A stretch of 64,000 nucleotides of DNA from Ceratotherium simum simum (Eukaryota > Chordata > Mammalia > Perissodactyla > Rhinocerotidae): NCBI RefSeq assembly GCF_000283155.1, contig NW_004454229.1, positions 1,228,481-1,292,480 of the forward strand, written 5' to 3'. Shown here one piece after another: positions 35,111 to 46,065 of the stretch (the stretch's first letter is position 1; each line of letters begins with the position of its first letter). Under the pieces are notes generated by a model. That model was given only the letters and a program-made list of their open reading frames with translations. It made no database searches and had not been told where the DNA came from. The translations under genes and the position numbers were made by a program.

Positions 35111-38100
35111 ACAACTTTCTTTTAAATCAAGAGAAGACTATATTGTGTTCAGAACGCTACCAAGAGTTGTATAAAAGTTTAGAAACGTACATGGCTCTCA
35201 GCTAATGGTAGTATTTGAATCACCAGTTCAACACAACTGACGAGTCAGTGTGCACTTGAGTTCTCACACTCAGGGAATTTTGTAGAGAGATAAAAGAGTG
35301 TGTACTTCACTATAGTTTTTTATGTAGTTGAGCCAGAGCATCTACATATGGAAATACATGTTATTCTATTATACATTACTCCCCTTTATATAACAGAATT
35401 TTTAAAAGTTGTGCATGTAGGCAGGTTATATTTTCTATGAATTTCATATAGAAAAGAAAGTGTAACAAAATGTTTGTCATAAAAAAAGGAGCGTGGGGTC
35501 TGGTAGGGCTGAGACTCACTGCTCTAAGCGCCTCAGATGAATACCAGGGGGGCAAGAAGAGTCCAGACCCCCTGCTGGTGAGGACCAGCTGCCATCCCAA
35601 GCCTCTGATTCTGGAGTTTGCCTTCAGATTTTGGTATCTGCTTTAAAAAGGCTTTCAACAAGTCTGGTAACTTCCAGACAGGAGTAGCTAACGTGTCAAT
35701 GAATCAGAAAACCTTATCCTAAAAAAAAAAGAAAGGTAGTTGAGAAGGACTGGAGGTATTTACCCTGGAAATGTGCTTCAGAGTGAGCAAAGGTGGGTGA
35801 GGGGCCTAAATCCTATCACAGTTTCTGAAGGGCTGACACAGGGCAAACTGGCTCTGAGTGGGGGAGAGGGGAAAGCTAGGACCAGTGGTCACACGACTGG
35901 AATGAATGCTTACAAAATATTAGGGGGCAAATACAGTCACTTTTTTTCAAATTAAATAATCAAATTTTCCCTTCCCTCACCCCTTATATGAGTTATTTTC
36001 TGGAAGTCCAATATCTCTTTCCTGAGTCTTCCTTTCATTCCTCTGATTGTCTAGAATCAAATCCAAACTGGGATCTATTAGGCTTGCACAGCCAGTTGAC
36101 AGAACCGCAGCCCGGTGTCCCTCTCCTGCAGTTGCGTCTTTCTCCCACACGGTGGCACTGTTGAAGACAGCCCCGCAGAGTCCAAAAGACGCTGCAGGCC
36201 AGCTGCGGAACTGACAGTGATGATTGCCGTGGTTCTTTGAGGAAGGATAACCTTAGCCTAAAGGAAGCCCATACTTTGGCCCTAACGTTTTCAATTCTTA
36301 GCATTTGTTCTTTCAGCTTAAACACCCAGCCACCTTTCAAAGAACAAGCCAAGCCTCATTTGCACTGTGACTCTGGTTTCTGACTCTTGAGACCCAAACC
36401 TCTGTCCCTTCCCCTCTCCTAGCATATGGGTGTATGACAGCTTTTCCACTTGAATTCTCAAAATACAGAGTCTCATTCTCCCCCTTTCTCAGACCAGTTG
36501 CCCTCCTTTCCACAGGTCCCAGCCCATTTCCATTCCTGCCTATTCTGTGGGGTCGGTTTCTCTTATTACACAATCATGGTTACATAATAATTACACCTCT
36601 GGAAAAACAGCTTCTCTAGCAGGCGCCTCCTACAATTGATGCCAGGAGGGGGATGGGTTTCAGCTTAATGTAACAAAGAACTTTTACAATCCAAAGCTCT
36701 ATAACGTCTGCCTCAAGGGGAAGTGAGCTCCTCATCTCCAGAAATACTTAAAAGAGGCTATTGGAGCATCCCCCAGACCAATATCCCAACAGGCGTGCAC
36801 AACAGAGACAGCTTCTGCCATCACAGTGGTGTGGCTCAGAGAGGACCAGGCTTGCCTGTATTAACTACCAAACCCCTAGTCCCCCAAATGTGCCCACTAT
36901 CACAGTTTTCCGTCTTGTCAAAACTAATGAGTCACGATTCAAGTAATGTTTTTCCGTGACTCCAAAACCATTTTGCTTAATGAGGTACTAAGTTTTTATA
37001 ATTAGGCCCAGAAGGAAATGAAGACATGGCCCTTAAGAGCAATAATTATTTCAGTTATTTATGGTAATAAAAAATTGAAAATAGGAATTCTTCCTCAGAA
37101 TGCAACTTTCTTTTACATATTGCCTAACAGGCAATTACCCTATTAAGGCGGCGTTTCATTGCTAAAGACATTAATTGAAATGTAAATTAAATGTAAATCA
37201 GCTAATTAGATTGCTATGTAATGAACGTGCCGGGCGGGCCTCTCTGATCAGATGCATTTCACTAATAAACAAGCCTTGCATCCGGCCCGACAGCAGCTGG
37301 GGCGAAGGGTGCCTGGGCTGTTCCCCGCCAGACTCGGAGGAAGCAGGGAGGGTCTACGTCACCCAGAACTTCAGGAAGAAAGGAGAACAGTTCAGACAGA
37401 CTCTCAGAAACGGGCTTTCCTCAGGATGCCTTTTGGGCCTCTCTTTTCTTGGTTTCAGGTACAGTGCTTTCAGATGCAAAAGCTAGAAAATTCAACTCAA
37501 AGTGGAGCAGGTGAACGGACCATGCAGAAGTAGGATGGGTTTAGCGTGGCTCCTTCAGGGATGCAGCTCTGTTTCTCTCCGATGCTCTCAGCTGTGTACT
37601 CCTCCCTCCTTGGGTTGACTTCATCTTTAGGCTGGTGTCTTCGTGGACTACGTACTTACCACATGCAGGGGGGCAGGCCGTTGTTTCTACAACCACTGAA
37701 GGGGAAATACAAGGCTGTGCCAACTGAACGAGAGCAGCTTTGCAGCCGCTATGCACTGGGACAGCTGCACCAATTGTTAAAATAGTGAAGCACTTCCATG
37801 TAATTGGTAAACAGCTGCTTCACCAATAGCTACTTCCCCCTTCAATGTCTCTCCCCTACCCTGGCCTCTCTGGCTCCTCCCCCAGAATCCTGCAGATTAC
37901 TCCATGATTCAGTGTGGGAAGAATTAATGCTTGGTGTAAGAGGGGGCTTTCAGAACCCTGCTCTGGGGCCTTGGCTGGCACCTATTCTAATTTTGTACCC
38001 TGGTTACGCCGGTTGTTAAATGTTGAGAATTACCCCTGTACTGGATCACTCCTCGACCAATCCCTGATTAGTGAAATGCCATTTATTGATTAGCTACTCC

Positions 38101-38155
38101 TCTGCGTTTACACTGTGGTGAGTGGGAAGAATTTTTCCTGATTGCTCTAGACTCT
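35111..38155. other. Mostly unique intergenic DNA
   Basis: Little recognisable repeat. It includes a notable AT-rich, homeodomain-site-rich stretch at 37020-37270. Open frames (36035-36352 minus, 37175-37486 plus) lack domains. Confidence 0.4.
37020..37270. promoter_or_regulatory. Candidate conserved non-coding element or enhancer
   Basis: Contains TAATTA (37043-37048), CTAATTAG (37202-37209), TTAATTGA and ATGTAAAT repeats within about 200 bp, abutting a CpG-bearing segment (GAACGTGCCGGGCGGGCC). It has no repeat or coding signature. This composition is typical of developmental enhancers, but conservation was not tested. Confidence 0.35.
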
Positions 38156-38159
38156 AGAG

Positions 38160-38340
38160 CAGTGGTTCTCAAACCTGAGTGTGCATCAGAATCACCTGGA
38201 GCTCTTGTTAAAATGCAGATTGCTGAGTCTCACTCCCGGAGTTTCTGATTCAGGAGTGGGTCCTGAGGCTGTACATTTCTGTCAAGTTCCCAGATGATGC
38301 TGATGCTGCAGGACTGAGGACCACACTTTGAGAAGCACTG
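38160..38340. mobile_element. MER5-type hAT non-autonomous element, complete
   Basis: CAGTGGTTCTCAAACCTG at the start and TTTGAGAAGCACTG at the end are inverted terminal repeats. The interior 'gcatcagaatcacctggagctcttgttaaaatgcagattgctg' is diagnostic. The flanking 8 bp CTCTAGAG and CTCTAGAT fit a hAT target-site duplication with one change. Confidence 0.92.
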
Positions 38341-38446
38341 CTCTAGATCTCTGTAATCCTTGGAGAATTGAGAGCATAGTTCTTCAAATCACTTTCCGTG
38401 TTGGGTAGTTCAGATGAGGAACCTGATTGAGAGAAGCTCTCTAGCC

Positions 38447-38669
38447 TAGGGATCAGCAAACCGTGGGCCACAGACCAAATCCACCCTCCCACATGTTTTT
38501 GTAAACAAAGTTGTTCTGGAACACAGCCGTGTTCATTTGTAATGGATTGTCTCGAGCTGCTTCCACGCTACATTGGCAGAGCTGAGTAACTGGGACAGAG
38601 ATCTTAGGGCCTGCGGAGCGTAAAATATTTACTAACTGGCTCTCTCAGAAAAAAGTTTGCCGACTCCTG
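38447..38669. mobile_element. hAT-type non-autonomous DNA transposon
   Basis: AGGGATCAGCAAACC near the start and AGTTTGCCGACTCCTG at the end are imperfect inverted repeats. The interior ('tttttgtaaacaaagttgttctggaacacagcc') is typical of a common mammalian element. The subfamily is not assigned. Confidence 0.8.
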
Positions 38670-39269
38670 TTCTAGAACAATCAAGGCCCACCTCTGGGGT
38701 TGAAAGTGGGGGTAAATCTCATCCATCCGTAGCTTGGCTGCTACACAACTGAAGACAAGTGAAATGGATGGAAAGAAAACAAACCATGTCTACCATACTC
38801 CTCATCTATTAAATGGGTCTGATAATCCTTGCTATAAAGAAGATTTATTATTTTGCAATCAAATGATCAAGTTTATACAAGTATTAGAAGAAACAAACAA
38901 AAAGCTTTGTTTAGCACCGAGGATATGGGTGTGCGGCATAGCTGTGTCTATTTTAGCACAGTTCCCTCGGGCTACCCCAGGGACCATGCACCAGCAGACT
39001 GAACTCGCAGCTCCGTCTGCAAATCTAGAGACTGCTCGAGGTCTGGGGAACCTAAGAACTTCCCCCAGGCTTCTCCTACATACAGTGTTCTGGGGAGTGA
39101 GACCCAGATGGTTCTTACCAAGACAAAACAGATCTGAAAACATTCATTCATTTAACAGATATTTACTGAACACTTACTTCAGGTAAAGACTGTTCAGCTG
39201 TGAACAAAACGGACCATCCTACAGGAAAGCTCACTACCGGCTGAGCTTCGTGCATACCTGTAGGGCTTC

Positions 39270-41000
39270 TAATCAACCTTTTAATGGCCACCCTTTTAAA
39301 ATCTTTATATATTTGTAAATATGTGAAAATGTATAAAATATATAAAATGTATAAAAATGTAGTATATATTTATGAAGAAATAGAACATTTCCAGCATCCC
39401 AGGACCAGCCTCCAACACCTCCCAGCCCTGTGATCTTTCCATCCAACTTTCTCCCCTCCTTAGAGGGAACCACTACCCTGATTTTTATGAAATTACTCTC
39501 TTGCTTTGTTTTATACTTTTACCACCTAAGCATACATTCCTAAATGATTCAATTTAGTTTTCCCTGTTTTGTAACTCTATGTATTTATTATGTACTTTTT
39601 TGTGTCTTGCTGTTTTCCATCAGCAATATATTAAGATTCATCCATATTTTATGAGCAGCAATATTATCATTGCTGAATGGCCTTTTCATCATGCGGATAT
39701 ACCACATTTTAGATATCCATTCGATAGCTGGTAGACATTGGGGATGTTTTCATTTTGAGGCTGTTGCAAACAATGCTGCTATGAGCATGCTTGTGCATGC
39801 TTCCAGATGCACTTGGGTGAGAATTTCTCTAGGGTATGTACATATACTCAGGAGTGTAATTGCTGGGTCATAGTGTAAGAGTATCCTTAACTGTATTAGG
39901 TAATGCCAAACTGTTTTTCAAAGTCGTTAACAATCAACATACTTACCATTGCTCCACATCCTTGCCAATACTAGATACTATCAGACTCCAAAATTCTTGC
40001 TCATCTGATATGTGGGTTTAGAGTAAGCTCACGTGGTTTTAATTAGCATTTCCCTGATTACAAATGAAGTTGAGCACCTTTTCATATTAATTTTTGGCCA
40101 TTTAGATTTCCTTCTTTGTGAAGTGTCTGTTCAAGTCTTTTGACCATTTGTGTACCGGGCTGCAGGGCTGGACATCTTTCATTTGCCCCTCCAGATATAC
40201 TAACAGACTTCTTCACTCTGCTCTATGTTCCTGGAGGCTGACCCTGATGGATTACAGCAACAAGCTTCCTGATCCTCTGACTTCAGCCAATGGGGAGCAT
40301 TGGAGGGAGGGAGGAGGGGAGGTTGGGCTATTTAGTCCCTCAGCTCCCTCTTTGCAGAGTCACTGGGGGCTGACTGCATCCTTTGACCCAAGGCCACAGT
40401 TCCTGGCAGGCAGCTCTCTCCGTCATCTCTGTTTCTGAGTTCTGGGGACTGTTACCTCTCCTTGTCCTTTCAGACCTAGAAAGGTTATTTTGTGGTGTCC
40501 CTACACCCTGCTCTCAATTTTGTAAACTATTTACAAAGCTCTCCACAAGTTTACCAGTATGAGTTGGCCAGCTGTCTCCCCAAATAGTTGATTAGCATTT
40601 TCTAATGAATTTTCAGGAGTTCTTCATGTTTTAGATATACTCCCTTGTTGGTTATATGTGCACAAATATCTTCTCCCACTCAAATCATTTTCTTCATAGC
40701 AACTTTTTTTTTTTAAAAAAACGTTCTTATTATAAAATTAAAAAATATATAGAAAACCACATGAAATAAAGCTATAGCTTAATGGATTATTTTTAGGCAA
40801 ACACCCTTGTAAATACCATCAAGGCCAAGAAATAGAACTTTGCCAGCTAACTGAAAAGTCCTCCATGTACTCTGTCCCGATCATAGCCTCCTCCTTCCCC
40901 TTTCAAAGTGGTTTTATCTTTAATTTCTATAGTTATCACTCCCTTGCATTTCTTCATAGTTTTATCATTTAGGGTGAATCCCTAAATAATACAGCTTACA
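39270..41000 (-). mobile_element. Old LINE-1 3'-end relic, minus strand, with an insertion
   Basis: 39300-40145 ('ccatattttatgagcagcaa', 'gcaaacaatgctgctatgagcat', 'aattgctgggtcata', 'gcatttccctgattacaaatga') and 40600-41000 are the complement of L1 ORF2 C-terminus and 3' UTR. 40150-40590 is different, moderately GC-rich text that appears to be a separate repeat inserted into it, family unassigned. No functional frame. Confidence 0.7.
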
Positions 41001-42054
41001 GTTTGCCTGTTTTATATGTTTCATAAGTGTCTTAAATCTAAAATTTCCCTCCTCCTCCCACTTTGTACTTGCAATTTATTTGTGGCATAACTTAGATTAT
41101 TTGGCCTTTGATGACCTGACCTGCTTCCTCATGGTACAAGTTAATATGTTTCTCTATCTTCTGTATTTCATGGAAATTGGTGGTTGAATCTAGAGACTTG
41201 ATCAAATTCAGGTTAAATTTTTTTTGTCAAAATATGTGTTGATATGTTCTTTCAACAGAAAGAACATATCTAGTTTTCTCTCTTTTTAATGTTAGCACAT
41301 TTTCCAGCTCACACAGGAAAGACAGGATAAATTTTCATCCTTTCCCTTTATTTACCAGTTTTCAACATAATTAGTTTTCTAAGATAATGAGGTTTCCTCT
41401 CATTCCCCAGGTTTTTTGTGTGTGTGTGTGAGGAAGATCAGCCCTGAGCTAACATCCATGCCCATCCTCCTCTTTTTGCTGAGGAAGACTGGCCCTGAGC
41501 TAACATCCATATGGATCTTCCTCCACTTTATATGGGACACCGCCACAGCATGGCCGGAGAAGCGGTGCGTTGGTGCGCGCCCGGGATCCGAACCCCGGCC
41601 ACCAGCAGCGGAGCGCACGCACTTAACCGCTACGCCACGGGGCCGGGCCCAGTTTTTTTTGAACTAATAAAAACATCGTTGATGTTTCCCAGCCATTGTA
41701 GTTGTTATCCTTATTGAAGCTCAAATGGTCCCTTCTTTGACCATTGGACTCTCATAAATTGACTCCTGAGTCCTTTTGACTGGATCCTAGGATAATTTGA
41801 TAGGGCTCTTGCTCTCTGGTATGACAAGATGTTCCAGGCTCACCGAGTACATTTCCTGCCTCAGTCCTAGAATCAGCCACTTCTTTGAGATGTGCTGGTT
41901 TCTTTTAGTGAGAAATGGTATTTCAAGACCACAGTATAGGCACCACCGATGCTCATTGCTACTGGGTCTGTCATTGTTTCCAGGCCTAATTGGTGGAAAA
42001 ATCCACACTAGATGTCCTTTTCTAGGTTTGCTGATAGTTTGCTGGGAGGTTTTT
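41001..42054. other. Old repeat-like DNA around an ERE
   Basis: Probably LINE-related minus-strand fragments ('gagaaatggtatttcaagaccaca', 'gctcattgctactgggtctgtcattg'), but not firmly assigned. No gene. Confidence 0.4.
41411..41651 (-). mobile_element. ERE SINE, duplicated-tail form, minus strand
   Basis: In reverse complement: head CCGGCCCCGTGGCGTAGCGG, B box GGTTCGGATCC, 'gccatgctgtggcggtgtcccatata' and two 'gatgttagctcagg' modules. The tail is a GT/CA-rich run. It is well preserved. Confidence 0.93.
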
Positions 42055-42835
42055 ATTTTTTGGTTTTAACCATGAATAGGTGTTGAATTTATGCCAGTGC
42101 TTTCTCTGCATCCATTGAGAAAATCCCATGGGTTTTCCTCTTTATTATACTAAGATAGTGAATTATACTGATTTCAAATGTTAAAAAACAAGCTTGCATT
42201 CCAGGGGTATACCTGACTTGGTCAAAATGTCTCATTCTTTTTATATAGTGCTGTATTTGATTTGCTAAACTCTTATTAAGGATATTTATATCTGTATGCA
42301 TAAGAGATATTGGTCTGTAGTTTTCTTTCCTTAAATGCCTTTGGAATTTTTTTTTAAATCAGGGTAATATTAGCCACATAAAATGAATTGGGAGGTGTTG
42401 CTTCCACTTTTATTTTCTGGAAGAATTGGTGGAGAATTGACATTATTTCTTCCTTAAATGTTTGATAGAATTCACCAGTGAAACCATTCTGGCCTGGAGT
42501 GTTTTTGAGGCAAGGTTTTTAATTCTAAATTCAACTTCCTTAATAGAGATAGAATTATTACCCATTTTTTTCTTGAGGAAGCTTTGGTAGTTCGTGTGTC
42601 TCATGAAATTTTTGGATTTCATCTAATTTGTCAAATTTATTGTCATAATGTGATTCATAATATTTCCTTATTATTTCTAGAAACTGTGCTCATATCCTCT
42701 TTTTTGTTCCTGATTTTGGTAATTTGTGTCTTCTAGCCTTGTTTGTGTCTTCTCACTTCTTTTTCTGATGAGTCTAGCCAGAGGTCTATTGATTTTATTG
42801 ATTCTTTTCACAGGACCAGCTTTAGGGGACAAAGG
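42055..42835 (-). mobile_element. LINE-1 ORF2 reverse transcriptase relic, minus strand
   Basis: The plus strand reads the complement of L1 reverse transcriptase: 'gctttctctgcatccattgaga', 'tcagggtaatattagccacata', 'gaattcaccagtgaaaccat', 'gaggtctattgattttattga'. It is interrupted by stops in all frames. Confidence 0.85.
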
Positions 42836-42839
42836 ATTA

Positions 42840-44795
42840 TTCCCCTAGTTAATATGCAGTACCACAAACTGAAAGTACACACCTGGGAATGCACCCTGAC
42901 TAGTGCACTAGGGACTAGTGAGATGGGAGTTGGGAGTGGTAGTTGAATATAAGACTGGATAAGAGAGATTTTGTCAATATAGTGGCGTTAACCTGTGACT
43001 TAGAACTTAGCATCCTGAAAAGACACCTAAAGCCAGTCCTAATATGCTACTTTGTGGCTCCTTTAATCTTAAACACACACACACACACACGATGGCCTGC
43101 AGTAAATGAGGAAAGATGCTAGGACTGCCTTGATAAAGTATTGAAAATGGGTCAAAAGCTGCAAAGAAGTGGTCAATGCTAAAATGGATTATTACAGAAA
43201 TCTGAGACCCCATCAACTGATTGTGTTCCCTCTGAGGGCCCTGAGGACAGCGTTGGCTAAGGCAGAGAGAAATGTTCCTGTGACAGGGGCCCCGGCATCC
43301 GTGAGAGCTCAGTGTGGGTTGTCCTCTGTTGGCCGCGGGCAGAGTTTCATATACTGCTATGACACTGTCCCTACTGGTAATGAGCATGACAGAATTCTGG
43401 AATAAGAGAGACCAGGTTTAACACTTGACCATCAAAGTGAAGGTAGATGTGATTACGTGATGGGCAGCAAAGCCACAATGGTGACTACGTGGCACTGACC
43501 CACAGGGGTCTGTGGCAAAGTGGTGAGATGAATGGGCAGACAATGAAGGTTTTTTTTGACTAACCAAAAAAGATTGGGAGCAGGAAAGCAGAAGGCTTTT
43601 GTCAGCTGCCAGAAGGAAAAATCACGATCCCTCACCCAGTTTCTAGATTTGCGCCAATTCTCAAATCCAGAGCTCACTGAGGAAAGCTGGAACCGGTCCC
43701 CTATAGGAAGGACACTACCACACCAGAAAGCATATAAGGTTGTGTTTCACCCAGTCTTTCTCCAAAGGGACCTATGGCCACTTTCCAGGGGACTGAATAC
43801 CAGAGAGTGAGGAGGACACAACTCTTTTGAGGGTTGCTAAATAGAGGATCTGAGTTGATATGTCTCCAGGAAGCCCCAAATGCCAATGTGACTTCTTTAT
43901 AAAGCAGAGGCCTAGGGAAGCCAGGAATAAGTTGAGTCCTGATGCACTTCGTAGTATATCCAATGTGGTCATTTCCCTGGGACAAGAATACATAATTGAG
44001 ATGGATATACTTAGCAGCTGGCAGAAATGTCATGTTCATTTCATGATCTGTGGAGCGAGAATCATTACGGCGAGACAAGCAAAGTGCATGCCCCTGAAAT
44101 GGTACCCACCCCAGCAAGACAATAAATCAGAAGCAGTGCTGATTCTTTTGGAATGGTAGTTATTAGACCTAGAAGATGTAGGAGGAGTAGTCCTCATTAT
44201 TCCCATTTAATTCACCATTCTGACACCAGGACAAAAAGAGGTGATTATGGTGGAAGATGGTGGATTACTGTAAGCATAACCAAAGAATAACCTAATTGCA
44301 GCTTTATAGGATGTGATATGTTTACTAGAACGCATCAAAACAGCCTCTGGCACTTGGTATGGGCTACTGACCTGGTAAATGCATTCTTTTAACCCCTGTC
44401 ATAGAAAAGAATCAGAAGCAAGTACATTCACTTCGGACAGCAGTACGTACTCAGTCTTGCCCCAGAGCTACATTAAAGCTCCCACTCACGGTTACAGTGT
44501 AGTCTGGAGGGGCCTTGATTGTTTGCACAGTCCATGGAATGCCACAGTGGTCCACGATATTTGTGACATCACAGTCAATGGACCTGAAGAGCAGGGAGTG
44601 GCAGGTTGTTTGAATGCCCTGGTAAGACACATGTATGCTGGAATGGACCAGGTAGCCACCATCGGTTGGTTGGTGTTGGTCTTCAGGGACAGGCTCTCTG
44701 AGGAGGATACATGTAAGCAGCAACCAGGGGAGGGAATGGCTAGTGTAATAACCCTCCATCTGAATGGATATGGCATGTTTGACAAAGAGGAAGAA
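42840..44795 (+). mobile_element. Class III (ERVL-like) endogenous retrovirus internal region, pol remnant
   Basis: Plus-strand translation across shifting frames shows retroviral protease-to-reverse-transcriptase organisation of the ERVL type. The protease-like part is at about 43860-44160, in one 99-codon frame, and the reverse transcriptase fingers/palm part is at about 44160-44660. The catalytic YXDD position (about 44555) is altered, and stops and at least two frameshifts break the sequence. The preceding 42840-43850 is probably upstream internal sequence but is less clear. No LTR pair was found, and flanking L1 and L2 close off both sides. It is a dead fossil. Confidence 0.6.
43073..43090. 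repeat. Short (AC)n microsatellite
   Basis: Nine AC units in the ERV-like region. Confidence 0.9.
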
Positions 44796-44799
44796 GGCC

Positions 44800-45740
44800 A
44801 GTGTGGCTGGAGCACAGAGGACAAGTGGGGGGTGTGGTGAGAGTAGAGGTCTGAGAGGTGGTTAGGGGCCAGGCCGTGTAGGGTCATTGGTGCCAAGCTA
44901 AGACGTGCAAGTGTCAGTTGACCCATTTGAAACTTTTTTTGATCTAAACGTGATGGGGAAAAAATGGGCTCTCAGAGGGAAATGATGATGTACTAGTCTG
45001 TTTGGGCTGTTATAATAAAATACTATAAATGGGGTTGCTTGTAAACAACGGATTTATTTCTCACAGTTCTAGAGGCTGGGAAGTCCAAGTTTAGGATGCT
45101 GGCAGATTTGGCGACTGGTGAGAGCCCATTTCCTGGTTCACAGATGGGCCTTCTGGGTATGTGCTCACATGGAGGAGGGGGACTAGGGCGCTCTGTGGGG
45201 CCTCTTTTATGAGGGCAGTAATCCCATTCCTGAGGGCTCTACCCTCATGACCTAAGCACCTCCCAAAGGCCCCACCTCCTAACACCATCCCATTGGGCAT
45301 TAGGTTTCAACATATGAATTTTGGGGGGACACAAACATTCATTCTGTAGCAGATGATATGATTTATGTTTTTTAAAAAGAACACTTTGGCTGTGTATGGA
45401 GAATGGACTACAGGGGAGTGGAGGTGAGAGCAGGATCCTTAGGAAGCTTTTGCATTCACACAGGCTGGAGATGTTGGTGGATTGCTCTAAGGTGACCATA
45501 ATGGGGATGGAGAGAGGTAGATAGATTTCAAGTCTATTGTGTAGGTCTATTAATGTATTAAATATGAAGGATCAAAAGGAAGGCATCAGGAATAACAATA
45601 AAATTTTTGGCCTGAACAATCAGATGGTAGTGCCTTTTGCATGGATAAGAAAGACTGAAAGAGAAGGAAATTTGGGGCAGGGATAAAGAATATGTGGAAA
45701 TCAAAAATTCCTTTTAAGTCTGAGATGCCTGGTAATCAAC
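44800..45740 (+). mobile_element. L2 LINE relic split by a MaLR LTR
   Basis: 44800-44990 ('ggccagtgtggctggagcacag', 'ggggccaggccgtgtagggtc') and 45355-45740 ('aagaacactttggctgtgtatggagaatgg') are consecutive parts of one plus-strand L2 around the LTR insertion. Confidence 0.75.
44993..45352 (-). mobile_element. MaLR-type (MST/MLT1-like) LTR inserted in L2, minus strand
   Basis: Runs from 'actagtctgtttgggctgtta' through 'ggatttatttctcacagttctagaggctgg' and 'attcctgagggctctaccctcatgac' to 'ggggggacacaaacattcattctg'. It is complete in reverse complement and closely similar in structure to the LTR at 24026. Confidence 0.88.
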
Positions 45741-45844
45741 TGACTCTGTGAATCTGAATTTCTGGGGTGGTGTGAGACTAGAGATGAGGATCTGGAATTG
45801 TTGGCACAATTAGTGGGTTTTAGGTTGGAGAACATCTAGACAGT

Positions 45845-46065
45845 TGGAGGCAGTGTCCTTGGTGTCAAAGTGCTCGGGCTTTGAAGCCAGACTGAAGTGA
45901 GTTTGACTCCTCTCCCTACCACTTTCTAGTGATGTGGCTCTGGGCATGTCACTCAGTGCGTCTCCAACCTCTCCTACAAAATGGGGACTGTAGTACCTTC
46001 CTCTCAGGGTTGTTGGGAGGATTAAGAACATATGTAAATCTCTTGGCATTATCAGGAGTAGATGT
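45845..46065 (+). repeat. MIR ancient SINE
   Basis: 'gctcgggctttgaagccaga', 'tgatgtggctctgggcatgtcactcag', 'acaaaatggggactgtagtacc' and 'gttgttgggaggattaag' follow MIR order. Confidence 0.85.
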
